Shown piece after piece: positions 23,180 to 36,018 of a stretch of 64,000 nt of DNA. The translations under genes were made by a program, and so were the position numbers. Position 1 is the first letter of the stretch. Each line of letters opens with the position of its first letter. The DNA is from Helicoverpa zea (taxonomy: Eukaryota > Arthropoda > Insecta > Lepidoptera > Noctuidae). The stretch is from the NCBI RefSeq assembly GCF_022581195.2, contig NC_061463.1, positions 992,001 to 1,056,000 on the forward strand. The letters run 5' to 3'. A model generated the notes under the pieces. The model did not search any database and was not told the DNA's origin. It was given only the letters and a program-made list of their open reading frames with translations.

Positions 23180-23530
23180 GTGTATGTATGTGTGGTGTGT
23201 CGTGTATGTGTGTTTGTATATCCAGAATGGATGAATCGATATGTATTTAGGTTTTTTTGTTTGAAATGAAATTAATCGGGAGTGTTCCTAGCTTTATTTG
23301 GTGAATATCGGCCCAAGATGGCCGCCGCCACAAAATGGCGAATAACATACATTTTTTACAATTCCTTCAGTATGGATATCAAATGAAAGGGCTTGATTAG
23401 TATGTAGAATCATGTATAATATTATTTAAAGTCCAAGATAGCCACCGCCAGAAAATGCTGAATTGCATTGTTTTTTTATAGCTCTCTCAATATGGGTATC
23501 AAATGAAAGCGTTTGACCAGTGTTAAATAA
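23180..23530. repeat. Repeat with a 120-bp internal duplication
   Basis: A TG-rich run (about 23175-23222) precedes TTTGAAATGAAATTAATCGG and GAGTGTTCCTAGCTTTATTTG. Closely similar text occurs at about 27338-27390 in the CCCCCGAC repeat. Then two units starting CCAAGATGGCCGCCGCCA (23313) and CCAAGATAGCCACCGCCA (23433) follow at exactly 120-bp spacing. Both contain TATCAAATGAAAG. Confidence 0.6.
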
Positions 23531-23727
23531 TTTATACTAATGTTATAAAGAGGGAAGATTTGATTGTTTGTTTCTGTGGATTGTATATGCTCTGAAACTG
23601 CTTAACTGATTTGATTTGCTTTCACAATTAGAGATTTACACTATCCCCAGTGAATGTAGGCCATATTTTATCCGGGCACAGGAAGAAGTTCCCCGGGAAT
23701 GCGGCTAAAATCGCGTTAAACAGCTAG
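23531..23727 (+). mobile_element. Lep1-type Helitron, slightly degraded
   Basis: It starts TTTATACTAATGTTATAAAGAGG (consensus TC has become TT) after a host A and ends AACAGCTAG before a host T. The order of internal blocks is the same as in the copy at 45329. Length is 197 bp. Confidence 0.7.
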
Positions 23728-25174
23728 TAAAAATTAAGTGGTTAAGGAGTAAAAGCGTCGCAGATCTTGTGTGTTATGTATGCTATAAATGTATGTAGTG
23801 AAGCTGTAAGGTATCAAAGAAGTAATGAAGCTAAGTAATTCATTTTTAAACATATTTATTAAAACTGAAATATAAATAATAATATAATGTAAAAAAAAAG
23901 AATTTATAGTATAACACGGTCTCCATAGATTTTTTGTTCTCAGAGTGCTTATAGTAAGTTCAACTCAGTCTTGCGCGCGGTTATGTGTGGGTAACCCTTG
24001 TACATATACAGTGACTATGTGTGCGTGACAAGAGGTACAGTCGGGTACAAATACAGTTATTTAGGGGTTACGGCTGTTTAAGGAAAAACAGTTATTACGT
24101 AATTTAATGTTTATTTATCTGTGTAAATATCTATTGAAATTATTAAGTTAGTTTTTGATTTGTTTAATACCCAATAAAAATATTTATTTATTTATAATGA
24201 TTCTGAATCGCTACTTGAAAAATCAAGTCCACACTTTTATTTATTGTCCTCGTACCCCGAGCTAGAAAATATGTAAGGAGTATTTAATTCATCTTAGATA
24301 TTTCACCTCATTTATTTCTTAGATACTGTCAATGTCAATTTGAAAAAACTTATGAGAAAATAATGAAAAACTGTAAGATGTAATAATAAAAAGCTTTGGA
24401 TGTTGTTTCATTTTTTGAAACGCTACCTGACTCCTTAAACATTTTCTTCGTGAACAACTAGACATTTTTGTAAACGACTGTACCCATAACAAAAAGCGAT
24501 AAGAACACGTCATGCTCGGACGACGTCACTGTCACACGAGCGAAAGTTGTATATTTACAAGCCGACGCACACATAGGGCCGCGCGCAAATCTGAGTTATC
24601 GTCACAAATTATTATACCTACGGCCGGAGCGACAACATGCGCAGGTCCGACCTCGACGAGGGCTATCGCCGGACTGGCTCGTCTCCGTACACATTGTGTA
24701 TCAATCGCTAGAGCACGGACATAAGGTTCAGAATTGCGTAGCGTCTATCATGATCGCTGCCGCTCAAAAAATCCAATATCTTAAAACTTTAATTAAAAAT
24801 GTTTGGTAATAGTTATGGAAAAATGACTTTGACAGAACCTTAATATTGATGTTAAGAATATATTAGAGTAATTTTGAAACATAAAGATAGTGTAACTTCC
24901 TTGTAATTTCAAAAATAGTACTTTTTTAGACGTGTTTTCGGAATTAATTATGATCGAGTAAAATTATCAGTATCGTGTTTTCGTTCTGGCAGAATCTAGA
25001 TAAAGATATCAATTTACCTATATCAAAATTTCAGATCCATTGGTAAGCGGGTAGTCCTATAATTTGGCATGGCAAACGGCTATCAAAATCACGGTGGCGT
25101 CTTAATCCTCCATAATCCAACGTTACAAACAATTTTCATATTTGTTCTTATCACTTTTTAGTTGGCTACGTTTT
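23728..25174. other. Gene-free stretch with a CpG-rich patch at 24.5-24.7 kb
   Basis: A poly(A)-like region, CCCAATAAAAATATTTATTTATTTA (in pieces, 24170-24196), may be an old retroelement tail. The block 24515-24720 is CpG-rich and open for 70 codons on the plus strand from a non-AUG codon context, with no domain. No gene is claimed. Confidence 0.35.
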
Positions 25175-25333
25175 CGCAAAACAAATATGTAACAAACTCA
25201 TTTCGTAAATAACTAAGACACATTAGCTAGTTCTCTTTTAACTGTGATCCTACATTAGCAGTATTGAATCTGAGCGGCTATCGCGGTGGGTGTTATCGTC
25301 TCATCCGCGACATATCGACCAGTCTTGTGCTAC
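25175..25333. repeat. Dispersed repeat, copy 2 of a direct pair
   Basis: It matches 22492-22668 in the same orientation with a small internal deletion (CATATCGACCAGTCTTGTGC). No terminal inverted repeat or target duplication was seen. Confidence 0.65.
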
Positions 25334-25799
25334 AATTAAACCTATTTATAAGTAAACTGATGCTGTTTTGAGGGTGATTTCTTTTGTTTTTTTTTAATTT
25401 ATGTGGTTAAGAGGGAGCGATAAAAGATAATGTTTTTGCGTTCCTTTTAGTTTAGACGTAACCTAAACAATTACCTAAAATCTAAGATTTAATCATTAAC
25501 ATTCTCGTAATTTTATTTTTCAGGCAGGGCAAATCTCATAGGTTTTGGCGGAGTACGAGCTAAAAACTGACGTGGCTTTGCCTTCATTTTACCTGTGTTT
25601 GAGGGTACGAATATAACCAAAGTATTCTTCTACATGTTCATACCTACGTTCACCGTGAATTTTCGAGTGCCGAAGTGATTTCAAAAGAACTGTACCTATA
25701 AAATATCAAAGATCACTCACAAAAATACCCCACAAAACTATTCAGGCTTTAAAATAAATGTTCAAATAAAACTTAAGAAAATGTGAACATTTCTCTCAC

Positions 25800-25875
25800 A
25801 TAGCGCAGAGCGTGTCCTCGCTCCCTGTATGGATGGTATCGGGGTTCGATTCCCGGTGAATGGGCGATGTTCCAT
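25800..25875 (+). repeat. tRNA-like fragment with a B box
   Basis: TAGCGCAGAGCG resembles a tRNA A box, and GGTTCGATTCC (25843-25853) is a perfect B box. The intervening arms do not pair as a proper tRNA, so it is more likely a SINE head or a tRNA relic than a working tRNA gene. Confidence 0.4.
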
Positions 25876-27194
25876 TCAGTGCACGCCCGTCTTTCACTAC
25901 ACGCTATGTCGTTTTGTTTGTCTGCTTGACTGCTGGTTTAAGTTATAAGAGAAGAGGAAAATAAGCTCGACTTTGAAATACAAAATGACCCTTGGTGAAA
26001 AAACCTTTTGAAAAAATGTGCATTTAAATCAATTTGATTGAACAGAAGTCTATTTAATGAGTAGAAAATCTTAAAATCTTAATTTTTTCGTAGAATATTT
26101 GTTTTTGTTGGATTAAGTTATAAGAGAATGGTGAAATAAGCTGGATTTTGTTGTAGCGTGATTTAAATACCGAATGACTTCAACCAAAAATCCTTTTTAA
26201 TCAAATTAATTGAAGTCTAAATTAATTGTAAAGCCTAATTTCCTTGGCAGAAAATGCCAATTTTCACGTAAAATCCTTGTTTTACGATCTGAGAACCTAA
26301 TAAAGGACTCGCGGACTAGGACTTTCATGGTCGTAACCATTTAATTTTAAATTCTTTTTCAAAATTCCCTCGAAAGAAATGTGCTAATAAGTACTTTTTC
26401 AGTTTCCGCGTCTGCAGAAATTTTGACATAGCACAATAAAAAAATATTTAAAAAATAACCGAGTGCCAGGAAAAATTATCATGATCGTCATCAGATTTTT
26501 AGCCCCTTTTAATTTCCCGACAGCTGGATAGTCCTCATATAAAGAGATGGAAGGAGCGTTACTTGGTTTATGTTTGTTTTTGAAAAATTGATTCCATACT
26601 TGCTCTTATTTTGCATAATTTTGTATATCTGAATGGTCTATCTATATGACGTCATTTAATGAATTTTATTCAGCAATATTGCTAGAACTAAATCTGCCAT
26701 TTTGAATTCAAAGCCAACCAATCAACTTGAGATAAGGACTCATTTTCCAAAGCATCCCATTACGGGCCCGAACTCATTACTTTTGCTCGTAAATAACAAT
26801 TTAGTTCTAGTCCTAAGTTCACCCATTTATGTGGAATAAACCCTTTTAAACTCAAAAGATTGTCAGTTTGTTTGAGCCCAGTTATCTCATAAACTGCTCG
26901 TCAGATTTAAATTATTCTTCTTGCATTCTATAGCCAAATTCTTGAGCAAGATTTCTAGGTCCTAAATATTATCCTATCATCCATAGGAGTAGAGAAAAAA
27001 TAAAAAATATAAGTGATAGTGATCTGATGTTGGGAGAAACCGCGTGGTACAGTTAGTGAGGCATAAAACCAGGGCTAAGTCTCGGCATGGAGAATTTAAC
27101 GAGGCTCCATTTTGTTATAATATTTAGCTTTACTGCAATAGCTAAGATAGCTCGATGTGTGCGGTATTTCTGAATCTAAACGTTATTTTTTATT
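25876..27194. other. Unassigned AT-rich spacer
   Basis: Nothing beyond short chance frames was seen. The pieces GTTTAAGTTATAAGAGAAG (about 25935) and GGATTAAGTTATAAGAGAATG (about 26110) with the following sequence look like an old local duplication. Confidence 0.35.
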
Positions 27195-27251
27195 ATTTGT
27201 CCAATTATTTTTAACCCCCGACGCAAAAACGACGGGGTGTTATAAGTTTGA

Positions 27252-27291
<40 letters not shown>

Positions 27292-27540
27292 GCATCGTAG
27301 CTCCCAAACGGATGATCCGATTGTAATGCGTTTTTTTTTGTTTGAAAGGAATGTCATTCGGGAGTGTTCTTAGCTATGTTTGGTGGAAATCGGTTCAGGT
27401 CTTCAAGGTCATCAGCTCGTTTGATAGGTGTGATAGGAATGTTACACGCTCAGTTACTTGCAAGCATATGTGGGATCTGAAATTTGAAACACTAATGTCT
27501 TCTGGAACCACTGAGCTGGTCTGCTGTTAGGGCACGAAGA
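27195..27540 (+). repeat. CCCCCGAC-family repeat with a (TG)n microsatellite
   Basis: It opens with TTTTTAACCCCCGACGCAAAAA and GGGTGTTATAAGTTTGACG, followed by a (TG)n run (27258-27286), then AGCTCCCAAACGGATGATCC and TTCGGGAGTGTTCTTAGC. The same family end (ACCCCCGACCC) appears in the foldback at 27.9 kb. It is widely dispersed in moth genomes; the mechanism is not known to me. Confidence 0.6.
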
Positions 27541-27900
27541 TAGGAGACGTAACCCTGAACTGCCTTTTAGTAAACGCATCGAGTTTGGGCTCGTTGAATT
27601 TGTCTTGACGAGTCCTCTTCATGTTTCTAATTGACGAGAACCTGATGCTGGAAATGGGATGTGACGGATGAAACCCTGGAATGCCGGAATGAAACGGATA
27701 AACCGATTTATATTTTTGCTGAAAATCTAGTATGACCAAAGGTTAGTCTTTATTGTTTCTCAATCTGTGCTCTCAATTCTCAATTCTCCCAGAGCCAGTT
27801 TGTCATGAGGATTGTTAAACAGCTTCCTTTGGCCGAGATCAAATTAAATGAAAGAAGGAAAAAATTAAGGAGCTCCTTCAAAAAGCGTGAAATAAAATTA

Positions 27901-28296
27901 AATTATAAATTTTAAAAAACCCCCGACCCAAAAAACTACGCAATTAAACCCTATAAAAAGCAAAAAATAACTTTAAACACTACGTAAGTACCAACTAAAG
28001 CATGCTTACATAAATCAAATGATACCTACCTAATTACCTACCTAACATTCGTATAAAAAAACACGTATGTAAACACAATTATATACAAAGTTATAAGTAG
28101 TATATATAATGTAGTAGTATATAATTACTTCTAACGTTAGGCTAATAAATTAGAGCGGTCCCCCGACACGACAACATTTAGTTTAGTCTGACATGCTTTA
28201 GTTGGTACTTACGTAGTGTTTAAAGTTATTTTTTGCTTTTTATAGGGTTTAATTGCGTAGTTTTTTGGGTCGGGGGTTTTTTTAAATTTATAATTT
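27901..28296. repeat. Large foldback (inverted repeat) with about 105-bp arms
   Basis: The left arm (27901-28004) and right arm (28192-28296) are almost perfect reverse complements. Both contain ACCCCCGACCC or its complement, AATTAAACCCTATAAAAAGC and AGTACCAACTAAAGCATG. The spacer is about 187 bp. The ACCCCCGAC ends tie it to the repeat starting at 27195. A transcript through it would form a long hairpin. Confidence 0.8.
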
Positions 28297-31200
28297 TTGA
28301 ATTGATTCATTTACTGTCGAAGACTCAACTCGTTTCCAAAGAAGTGTGAATAATTTCATAAAAAAAACACATGAACAAAAACCTCAGTTTTAGATAGCCT
28401 ATTTATCGATGGAGCCTCTTCGACGCTGGTGGAGGCTAGTAAATAAAAAAACATTAAAATGGTAAAATAAATAAATGTATTGTTGCATGTCATTACGTAG
28501 TACCTTCACAAAACTTTAGTGGGACAAATAAGTAATATAAGTAAATAACAGAACTTTTTACAGCCCTTCTCAAATAATATACTACTGAACTATTTCTAGT
28601 CTAAAAGCTGCAATCCCACACACTTCCACACAAAATATACCTAGTAAGATGACTCAGATGAACAGCGAAACTAATACATGAAATATAACATAACGCCAAC
28701 AGTTCACTAAGGTTATCATACTGTTTAGCCCGTATAGTTCGTATCTGGGCTGCTTCGAATTTGTTACAAGTTCACGTATATCTGGGGGCTGGGAGCTAGG
28801 AAGTAAGAAGGATGTATTAAAAGAACACAAAATTATTGTGTAGGTAACTATGTACCCACTTTTATTTTCGAAATAATCAGAAGTTACAAACCCCATATTA
28901 CCACTATACATATAAGACTCATATAAGAGGTATACCTAAGCGTGATGGATAAGTATCTGTAATTCTTTCACGTAACATACGACAGAATAAACTATTATGA
29001 GGACGCGATTCTTGTTTTAAGAAACTTTCAAAAAGCATCCTGTGTGGAAGTTGGCGGTATTACACCCTCGGAGAATGATGCTCAATAGCCATCGTTTTTA
29101 TAATAATACTACGATAGAGGTCGTCAGGCGGATTTAAGGAAATCCGGACGCTTGGTTTGTTACGTGATTAAACCTGCAGCTCACTCGATAAGAAGAAGAA
29201 AAACCTTTAGCTTCCTTTACAACACAATTCTCACTATATTAATAATTCGATCTGGAGAAAATTAGCCAGTTATTTATGATTATTTTAGCACAAAAAATCC
29301 TTTTACAAGGAACCTCCATGTATTCGCAACTCTAGCGCACGTATTAGCGATGCGCCTCGTCCGGCCCACGCTTGCAAAGGGCACAGATGATCGTCGAACT
29401 CACGCCCTTAGAAACTGTGCCGATATAACTCCGCGCCTCTAGTGCTTGGCCCAGTTCTCTTAGATTGTGTAGGAAATTAGAATATTCTGGAAGATCTATG
29501 GTTGAAGAGGGAAATAAAGATATGCCGTTTATGTTGAATGGGATTTTTTATGGGTATTGTTAAATGGGTCCTGGTTGACTTTTGTGTTACGGGAGTCGAA
29601 GGACAGAAGTTTTGGCAGTCTTATCAAAGGTTGCTGGGTTGCAAAGGTCAGATAGACTGTCGCTCCATGTGAAATTATTTAGTGGACAAAGAGACTATTG
29701 ATGTTGTATTTGTATAGTATTTTGACTGTACGTAAGAAAGCTCAATATACACAGATATTAAGGAGGCATCCGTATGCATTTATACTCCAAAGTACTCCTT
29801 GTACTTAAGTTTACTGTGTTTTATACATATATTTGCAAACGATGCATTACGACCATACACTGCACTTCATCACACACTAACAACAATACTTCATCACAAA
29901 AAACACATCCAATCTCAATTAACATGTAATTACTTCAAAACAATTCCAGCAGGGTTCATCTTACACTGGTGCTGGTCTCTTGTCCGAACATTGTTGGTAA
30001 TACTCCGAGTTCCTCTCACGGTCTTCTGACCTCTGAGTTCACGTGGGCAAATGAAATCAGATGCATCAATCATTTTACAATCACGTGCATATATTGTGTG
30101 CAGTATTATGCTGGTGATCGGTGATTTCATTTAGGTATTAGTTATAATGATTTTGAGGTATGGAGGTTGGTGGATATAATGAGGATTTATTTATTTTATG
30201 GAGCCGGACAAAATAGCAAATAGTTCTACTTGCATTTATTGGAAACTGGAACCTTTGAAAAACCTGTTTACCGGATTAGGGCCGGGGTCTTCATTGATAT
30301 TGTGAAATGATTTTCGACCTGCCTTTTGCATTAGTAAGCTTAAAAAAAACATAGGAAATAATATTATATCATATCAACACAATTGTATCCCACCAAATTG
30401 CTACTATTTCCCACCTAAAACAATACAATACAGAAACAACAAAATTAACCTCACAAAACACCAAGAACTCATCTGAAAATTATATCCAAATTACATATCA
30501 ATTTCAGCAACAAACTACATGAAACATGAAATTCTTCAGATCGCGTGCGACAAAATTATCGCATTAACGACACGACAATTCCGTCGCAAGGTCGCAAGGC
30601 CTTGTGGCAAACGGATATTGCGACTGAACAAAAACTTGTGACTTGCATTATATACAAAATTGGGGTCAGACGGGTCGAGTAATTTGATGTGCTTCGCTTG
30701 CTACTGGTAAGCTGACTCTGGATGGTGATTTGTAAATGGTTTACTGGTCACCTAATGATAGTGTGGGCGTTATGTTGATCTTATAGGTTTTCAGATTTTA
30801 ACGTCCATGTTTTGGATGACAAGCTATGTAAATATAGTACATTTAAAGAACAGTTTGTGGAAATAATATATTTTAATCAGTACAGCTATAAATTTTGAAC
30901 AGAGCTGTTAAAAGGTATCAATTTTTTTTCCGAACCCACAAATTACTATTTTTATCCTTAAGACCGCAAATAAAACAATACCAAAATATACTGAACAGAT
31001 TTACATTGAAATTGCTATACTTAAGCATAATAACAATTAAAATGAGCGACTACGAACAAACAAATTCCTGAAAGGTCATTGGAAACGTTCAAGTGTACCA
31101 CAATTACCTATAAACCTCAACATTAGCAGAAACACGCTAAATTCATTAAAGAAATAACACAATCTTCATTATGCTGGGTTTTAAATCGCTACATTATTGT

Positions 31201-31330
31201 TAATAAACATACAAGGCTAGCTTTAAGTGTAGTATAATGTCACTCAACAGTAAAAAACAGAAGTTTTACTACCCTGGCAGATTAGCTTTTTTTTGTGGGA
31301 AACCATTAAATGGGTGCAGGGTGAGGAACT
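28297..31330. other. Gene-free stretch
   Basis: A SINE family B piece on the plus strand lies at about 29590-29680 (GGCAGTCTTATC, GGTTGCTGGGTTG, CAGATAGACTGTCGCTCC). A CpG-rich block at 29330-29470 has no ORF. A small perfect hairpin, CGGATTT-AAGG-AAATCCG, lies at about 29129-29146. No gene is supported. Confidence 0.4.
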
Positions 31331-31545
31331 ATTAGACTCGTACTGACTAAAACCCACCATGTATCGTCTGGAACCCTCTGTGTACCGGGGGGCTGCGGTA
31401 ACTCATTCGAACAACCCCGCAGCTCACTAGAGTATCAACTGGAGGATAATGAAATGACAGCAAAGTGCTGGTCGTGTCCTTATGACTGAGAGAAGAGACC
31501 TGACCTGACCAGTTCACTGGATTCTGCACCAACCGATAAAAATCA
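31331..31545. repeat. Degraded dispersed repeat
   Basis: GTACTGACTAAAACCCACC and TACCGGGGGGCTGCGG are pieces of the same moth repeat as at 18.5 kb, in reverse orientation. It includes a 61-codon open frame on the minus strand that I do not regard as a gene. Confidence 0.45.
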
Positions 31546-32842
31546 AATAAAGGGCCATATCTTCAGAAAATAATTATATGGTATATATCTACAAGAATGA
31601 ACCTTCTTTCCACCTCTTAGCAATGATAACTGACTATCATTACTACAGATCATGGCCAAATAACGTCGCAAGATCGTAAAATAATAGCGCAATGGTGCTA
31701 AAATTGTTGATCTACCCGCAAAAGTGATTGACGCTTGAGATCATGACAGGTAGCCAGTGTCAATCAAATGTGTATAGGAACCATACTTCTGGTACCAAGC
31801 GGAAAGTTCCTTTTTAAAATAAATGAAATAAAAACAGAACCAGTAATGTTATCATTAATTAATAAGTTTAGTTTTTGAGTTGATTCTCAATTGAAGGTAA
31901 ATGTTAGTGTTGTGGTTATTTTTTTGATGTTATATCATCCGTCAGCACTTTGTTTTGATGTGTATTTTTCGCCTCGTGAGAACGATATGTTGTTATTTTG
32001 ACATGTTTACAATAATAAAAAAATGATTAATTTAACAGAGGATCAAATATAGGTACCTAAGAATTACGAGGTTACACTAATAGGTTCAAATGTAGGTATA
32101 CTGTTGAAAAGAATGTCACTAGTGAAATGACGTCGTATAGAATTGGAAGAAGAAGAATGCTGTGCCGACCTCAAAATGATCAATTGAAATAAAGGTAGGG
32201 AATATATGATACTAGTGTTGAACTTGTAACTAGCATGTAACATTAAGCTAACTTTCTTGAAAGGAACTTATGTAGTTTATTTTGCAGTATATGTAGGTCA
32301 ATCTTTACAGGCAAATACAGCGTGCAACGTTTTCATATAAAGCATAGCCCTTCTCCCAGTAATTTACTACAAATGATGGTCACCACACTACACGACAGCG
32401 CTAATGTCTAAGCATTAAGATTAAGGACGTACCTAGTTGTTTTACCGGAGATCGTGTTTTTTTATACCACTATTATAATTTCAATGGGCAATGTTGCAGA
32501 TTGTGGTAATGGCAGATATGGCATATTTGTTACAAATAACTGCTTGGTTAAAATGTGATAAATTTAAGCTGTCCTTTCTACTAACTAAATACTTCATTGA
32601 AGTCGTATTATATTAATCTTACAAATCTGTTCTGCATCATTATAAGTACATACAAATTTTATATTCGGAAGTTCAATTTTGAAAATATTTTCAACCGCTA
32701 CAAGATTTTTTCACAAAGTTTTGTTCTTGCTTTAAATACATAAATAGAATGAAAGAAAAACAATGATAAGACATTTTTTTCATGATCCGCCCAGCCTTTT
32801 CATTTCATCTAGCTTTTGCCTTCTTTTTAAGAGGAAAAGGTA
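31546..32842. other. Unassigned AT-rich spacer
   Basis: No gene, RNA, paired terminal repeat or tandem array was seen. Confidence 0.4.
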
Positions 32843-32970
32843 TTGGGTTATCCAGATTGAGGAGTTCACAAAGGCAGGTCGCTTCCTTGTAAAACACTGT
32901 TATTCAGTTACATCCGCATTTTACTGAAAGTCGATCCCAATGAAGTTCGGGAAAAGGCTAGGAAGATAAT
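32843..32970 (+). mobile_element. SINE family B, 3' part only
   Basis: It runs from TTGGGTTATCCAGATTGAGG through CCTTGTAAAACACTG to GAAAAGGCTAGGAAGAT, matching the 3' half of the family. The tRNA head is missing. Confidence 0.65.
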
Positions 32971-34972
32971 TTCAGTTATACATAGTTATTTATAATGCCA
33001 CATCAACACCACAGTTCACACTTACGCGATCCCAGTCGACAGTATCATTACGGCTACGATCGGTCACCTTGACTTTTCCCGATCGGTATAAAATAATTTG
33101 ACATAATACAGTGTCAGTCATTACGCCAACATTACCGATGTTCTATACTAATGTATACTTTAATTTTGTATATTTTTCGTTGGGAACTTAGTTTAGAATT
33201 ATCTTTAATTCTATGAATGTTGGATAAACTCTTAATTCTCCTTTGTGTGTGTATGAACAGTGGGATGATAAAAAGGCTGATGTTGATAGATTAGGTAATA
33301 TACCTAGTTTTGCCCGCGTCCCATAAGAACTACTTCATACACCAGAATAAATAGTTTATAGCCTACTCCTCTATAAATAAGCTATCAATATAAAACTGCA
33401 ACTTTTCATACCGGATCACTGGTTTAGGTTAGTACCAAGTTCTATCAGAACATTGTTGAAACCAAGAAGAACAGATGGTAGACTACTTAACTGCCTCCAA
33501 GTAGTGTTTCTTTTGGTTTTCCGTATGCCGAAGCTGTAATTTTCTCAGAATGAAGAACTGCAGTAAAACGGCTAGTTCAGAAAATTTTGTAACACCATTA
33601 TATATTTCGAGACACTCCTTTATAATACTTTTCAAGATAATACCTACTGACTATCTACCATTGCTTTCAACAACTTTATCAAGACATTAGCACCTATGTA
33701 AGTGTGAAATCGCAAATATCTTTCGTAAATCACAATAAATATTTTATTATCGTTTTGAAAAGTTAATTGCAGCTGTCATTATAGACATACTAATGTCGTG
33801 GCATGGCGTGACTATTGTGATAAAGGGTCAAAAAAAATAATTGCTATAACTTTTACATTGATTGTCCATATCGGATTTGAATCGATTTGTCACCGTAGGT
33901 CGATTGTTTTATCTTTGTGAAAGTTTATTTATAATGTGATTATTGTTCAACAGTTTTTTGACTAACTGTACTTTGTGTCAATTCTTTTATAGAGATCAAT
34001 TTTGGAGTCAATCTTTAAGAATGATTATTTGAAATGAATAGTTCACACGGTGTGAATGACCTTTGGTCAGAGAGAGCAAAATTCTTAGTGTTGCCAGTTA
34101 AAGCTAGTGAATACATATTTCATATGATATCGCATTTAAAAATAGATAGCTAATTAAATGGATGATGCTTGAATATACTTTCATTACGAGCAGTTGATAG
34201 CGCTTTACAAATAATACGTCGGTTTCAGGTCGAGTTAGGGTTGTCAGCTGCTCGAATGTATTAAAGACTGATTCGAATCTAGAAATCATACTACATAATA
34301 AAAAATGAGAAAAAGGTAATAGTGAAAGATTAACTGAAAATTAAACCAAACAACACCAAAATCTGGGTGTAAAATTGAAGATCATTTCGTCAGATTTTAA
34401 TTATTTTGATTTGATTAAAATTTTGTCATAATGAATCTCAAGAGGTATAGTTTTTTTTTTATTTATTTGTTCATACAAGTAAATACGTCTGCTTCCTTCA
34501 CGCAAAATTAAAACCCAAAACTACGTAATAGTTTGGTTAAATAACACATCAAACTTATGGTAGAACATGTCTTGTATGTATTGTAGCAACCCTACCAAAA
34601 ATGAAAAAAAATCAAGCCATAAAGCACACGTTACCGCCGATCATCCGAATGATTAATATATTTACAGTTGGTAGTGAAAAGTGCTCATTAATGGCTGCCG
34701 ATGCTAAAGTTCAAATGTTCGGCGCTCACTTTCAACGGGTGAGCGGGTCACTAAGTATTGTGTAGTGATATCTTTATTTAGGAATGTGTTAAGGTATGAA
34801 GGATAAAGATGGTTTCTTTTTTTAAATTTTGTGATCGAATTTGTTGGTTTAATTTTTGCTGTCTAACTGCTGAACTCATTTAAGTAAAGTCTGGTGCGGC
34901 TAGCTTTAGTCCAGCGGAGGAGTACCTGGTTCTTTTACTATGTTCTCTAAATAGTTCCCATACCATGTACCC
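32971..34972. other. Gene-free stretch
   Basis: An old Lep1-like fragment (GTTTTGCCCGCGTCCCATAAG, about 33309-33385) is the partner of the piece at 14.7 kb. The remaining sequence shows no supported feature. Confidence 0.4.
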
Positions 34973-35379
34973 GAACACCAAAAAATCATCATCCTCCGAG
35001 CCTTTTCCCAACTATGTTGGGGTCGGCTTCCAGTCTAACCGGATTCAGCTGAGTACCAGTGCTTTACAAGAAGCGACCGCCTATCTGACCTCCTCAACCC
35101 AGTTACCCAGGCAACCCGATACCCCTTGATTAGACTGGTGTCAGACTTACTGGCGTCTGACTACCCGTAACGACTGCCAAGGATGTTCAATGACAGCCGG
35201 GACCTACAGTTTAACGTGCCATCCGAAACACAGTCATTTGGTGTCTAAGCTATACTTAGAAAGTACATACAAACTTAGAAAAGTTGCATTGGTACTTGCC
35301 TGACTTGGAATCGAACCCGCGCCCTCATACTCGAGAGGTTGGTTCTTTGCCCACTAGGCCACCATGAACACCAAAAAAT
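34973..35379 (-). mobile_element. Complete SINE (family B) with 14-bp target duplication
   Basis: The SINE (34987-35365) is flanked by GAACACCAAAAAAT on both sides (34973-34986 and 35366-35379). On the minus strand the tRNA-like head contains GTGGCCTAGTGGGC (A box) and GGTTCGATTCC (B box, plus-strand 35307-35317). It ends in a GATGATGATT tail. The sequence is very close to the copy at 36183, which suggests a recently active family. Confidence 0.85.
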
Positions 35380-35855
35380 AGGTACAATTAAATAGGCAAT
35401 GTAACCTAAAGTTCATACGTTAATTTAACTTTAACGTAAAAAAAGCTTTGTCACTTTTAGAATAACCAAAATTAATGTCAAGAAACTATAATGAATCTCA
35501 ATACCTAATTAAAATAACCAACTACACAAACAACACACATAACCACTCTATTAATATCTAACACATTATCCAATAAAACTCTAATTACGAACCAAATTGG
35601 TAATGAGAACTATTTCGATGCTAATCGGCTCTAAAATCAGATTTACTGCAACGATCAAAACGTTCCATATAACTGGTATTATTTTGAACGGTGACGTTAA
35701 TGTCGGCGCAAACGCACATAAAATGCTCTAAATAGTGCCGTGTAGATAGAGGCTGCGTTTGTGAGGTTAGACTTGGATCGCCCACGAGGCTCTGTCTAGT
35801 TCTCATGACGATGTGGAATAAATCTAGACCAAAATTACCTATTAAGGTAAAGAGT
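35380..35855. other. Spacer without assigned feature
   Basis: AT-rich and then mixed-composition sequence. The 136-codon frame on the minus strand (35621-36031) runs into the Helitron downstream and has no domain, so it is not annotated as a gene. Confidence 0.4.
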
Positions 35856-36018
35856 TCTATATATACTAATATTAAAAAGCACATGATTTTTTTTGTATGC
35901 TTATCATAGTTACTTCTGGCACGATCTGAAAAATGAGGATATAAACTACTGTTTGTCTGCGTGTGCAAAGTAGTTATTACGGAACGCGGGTGAAACCGAT
36001 GTCGGAAAGTAGTTCTAG
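35856..36018 (+). mobile_element. Lep1-type Helitron, shortened
   Basis: It begins TCTATATATACTAATATTA and ends in ACGCGGGTGAAACCGATG...GTTCTAG before T. The hairpin stem is partly spoiled. Internal blocks are shorter than in the 45329 copy (163 against 192 bp). Confidence 0.6.

Noticed and set aside
24512..24724. 70-codon open frame in a CpG-rich patch
   Set aside because: No domain, no splice sites, and stop codons are rare there by composition.
25800..25875. tRNA gene with B box GGTTCGATTCC
   Set aside because: The other arms do not form a proper cloverleaf by eye; kept only as a tRNA-like relic.
27258..27286. CRISPR or other regular array
   Set aside because: This is a plain (TG)n microsatellite inside a dispersed repeat. 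No spacer-repeat structure exists anywhere in the window.
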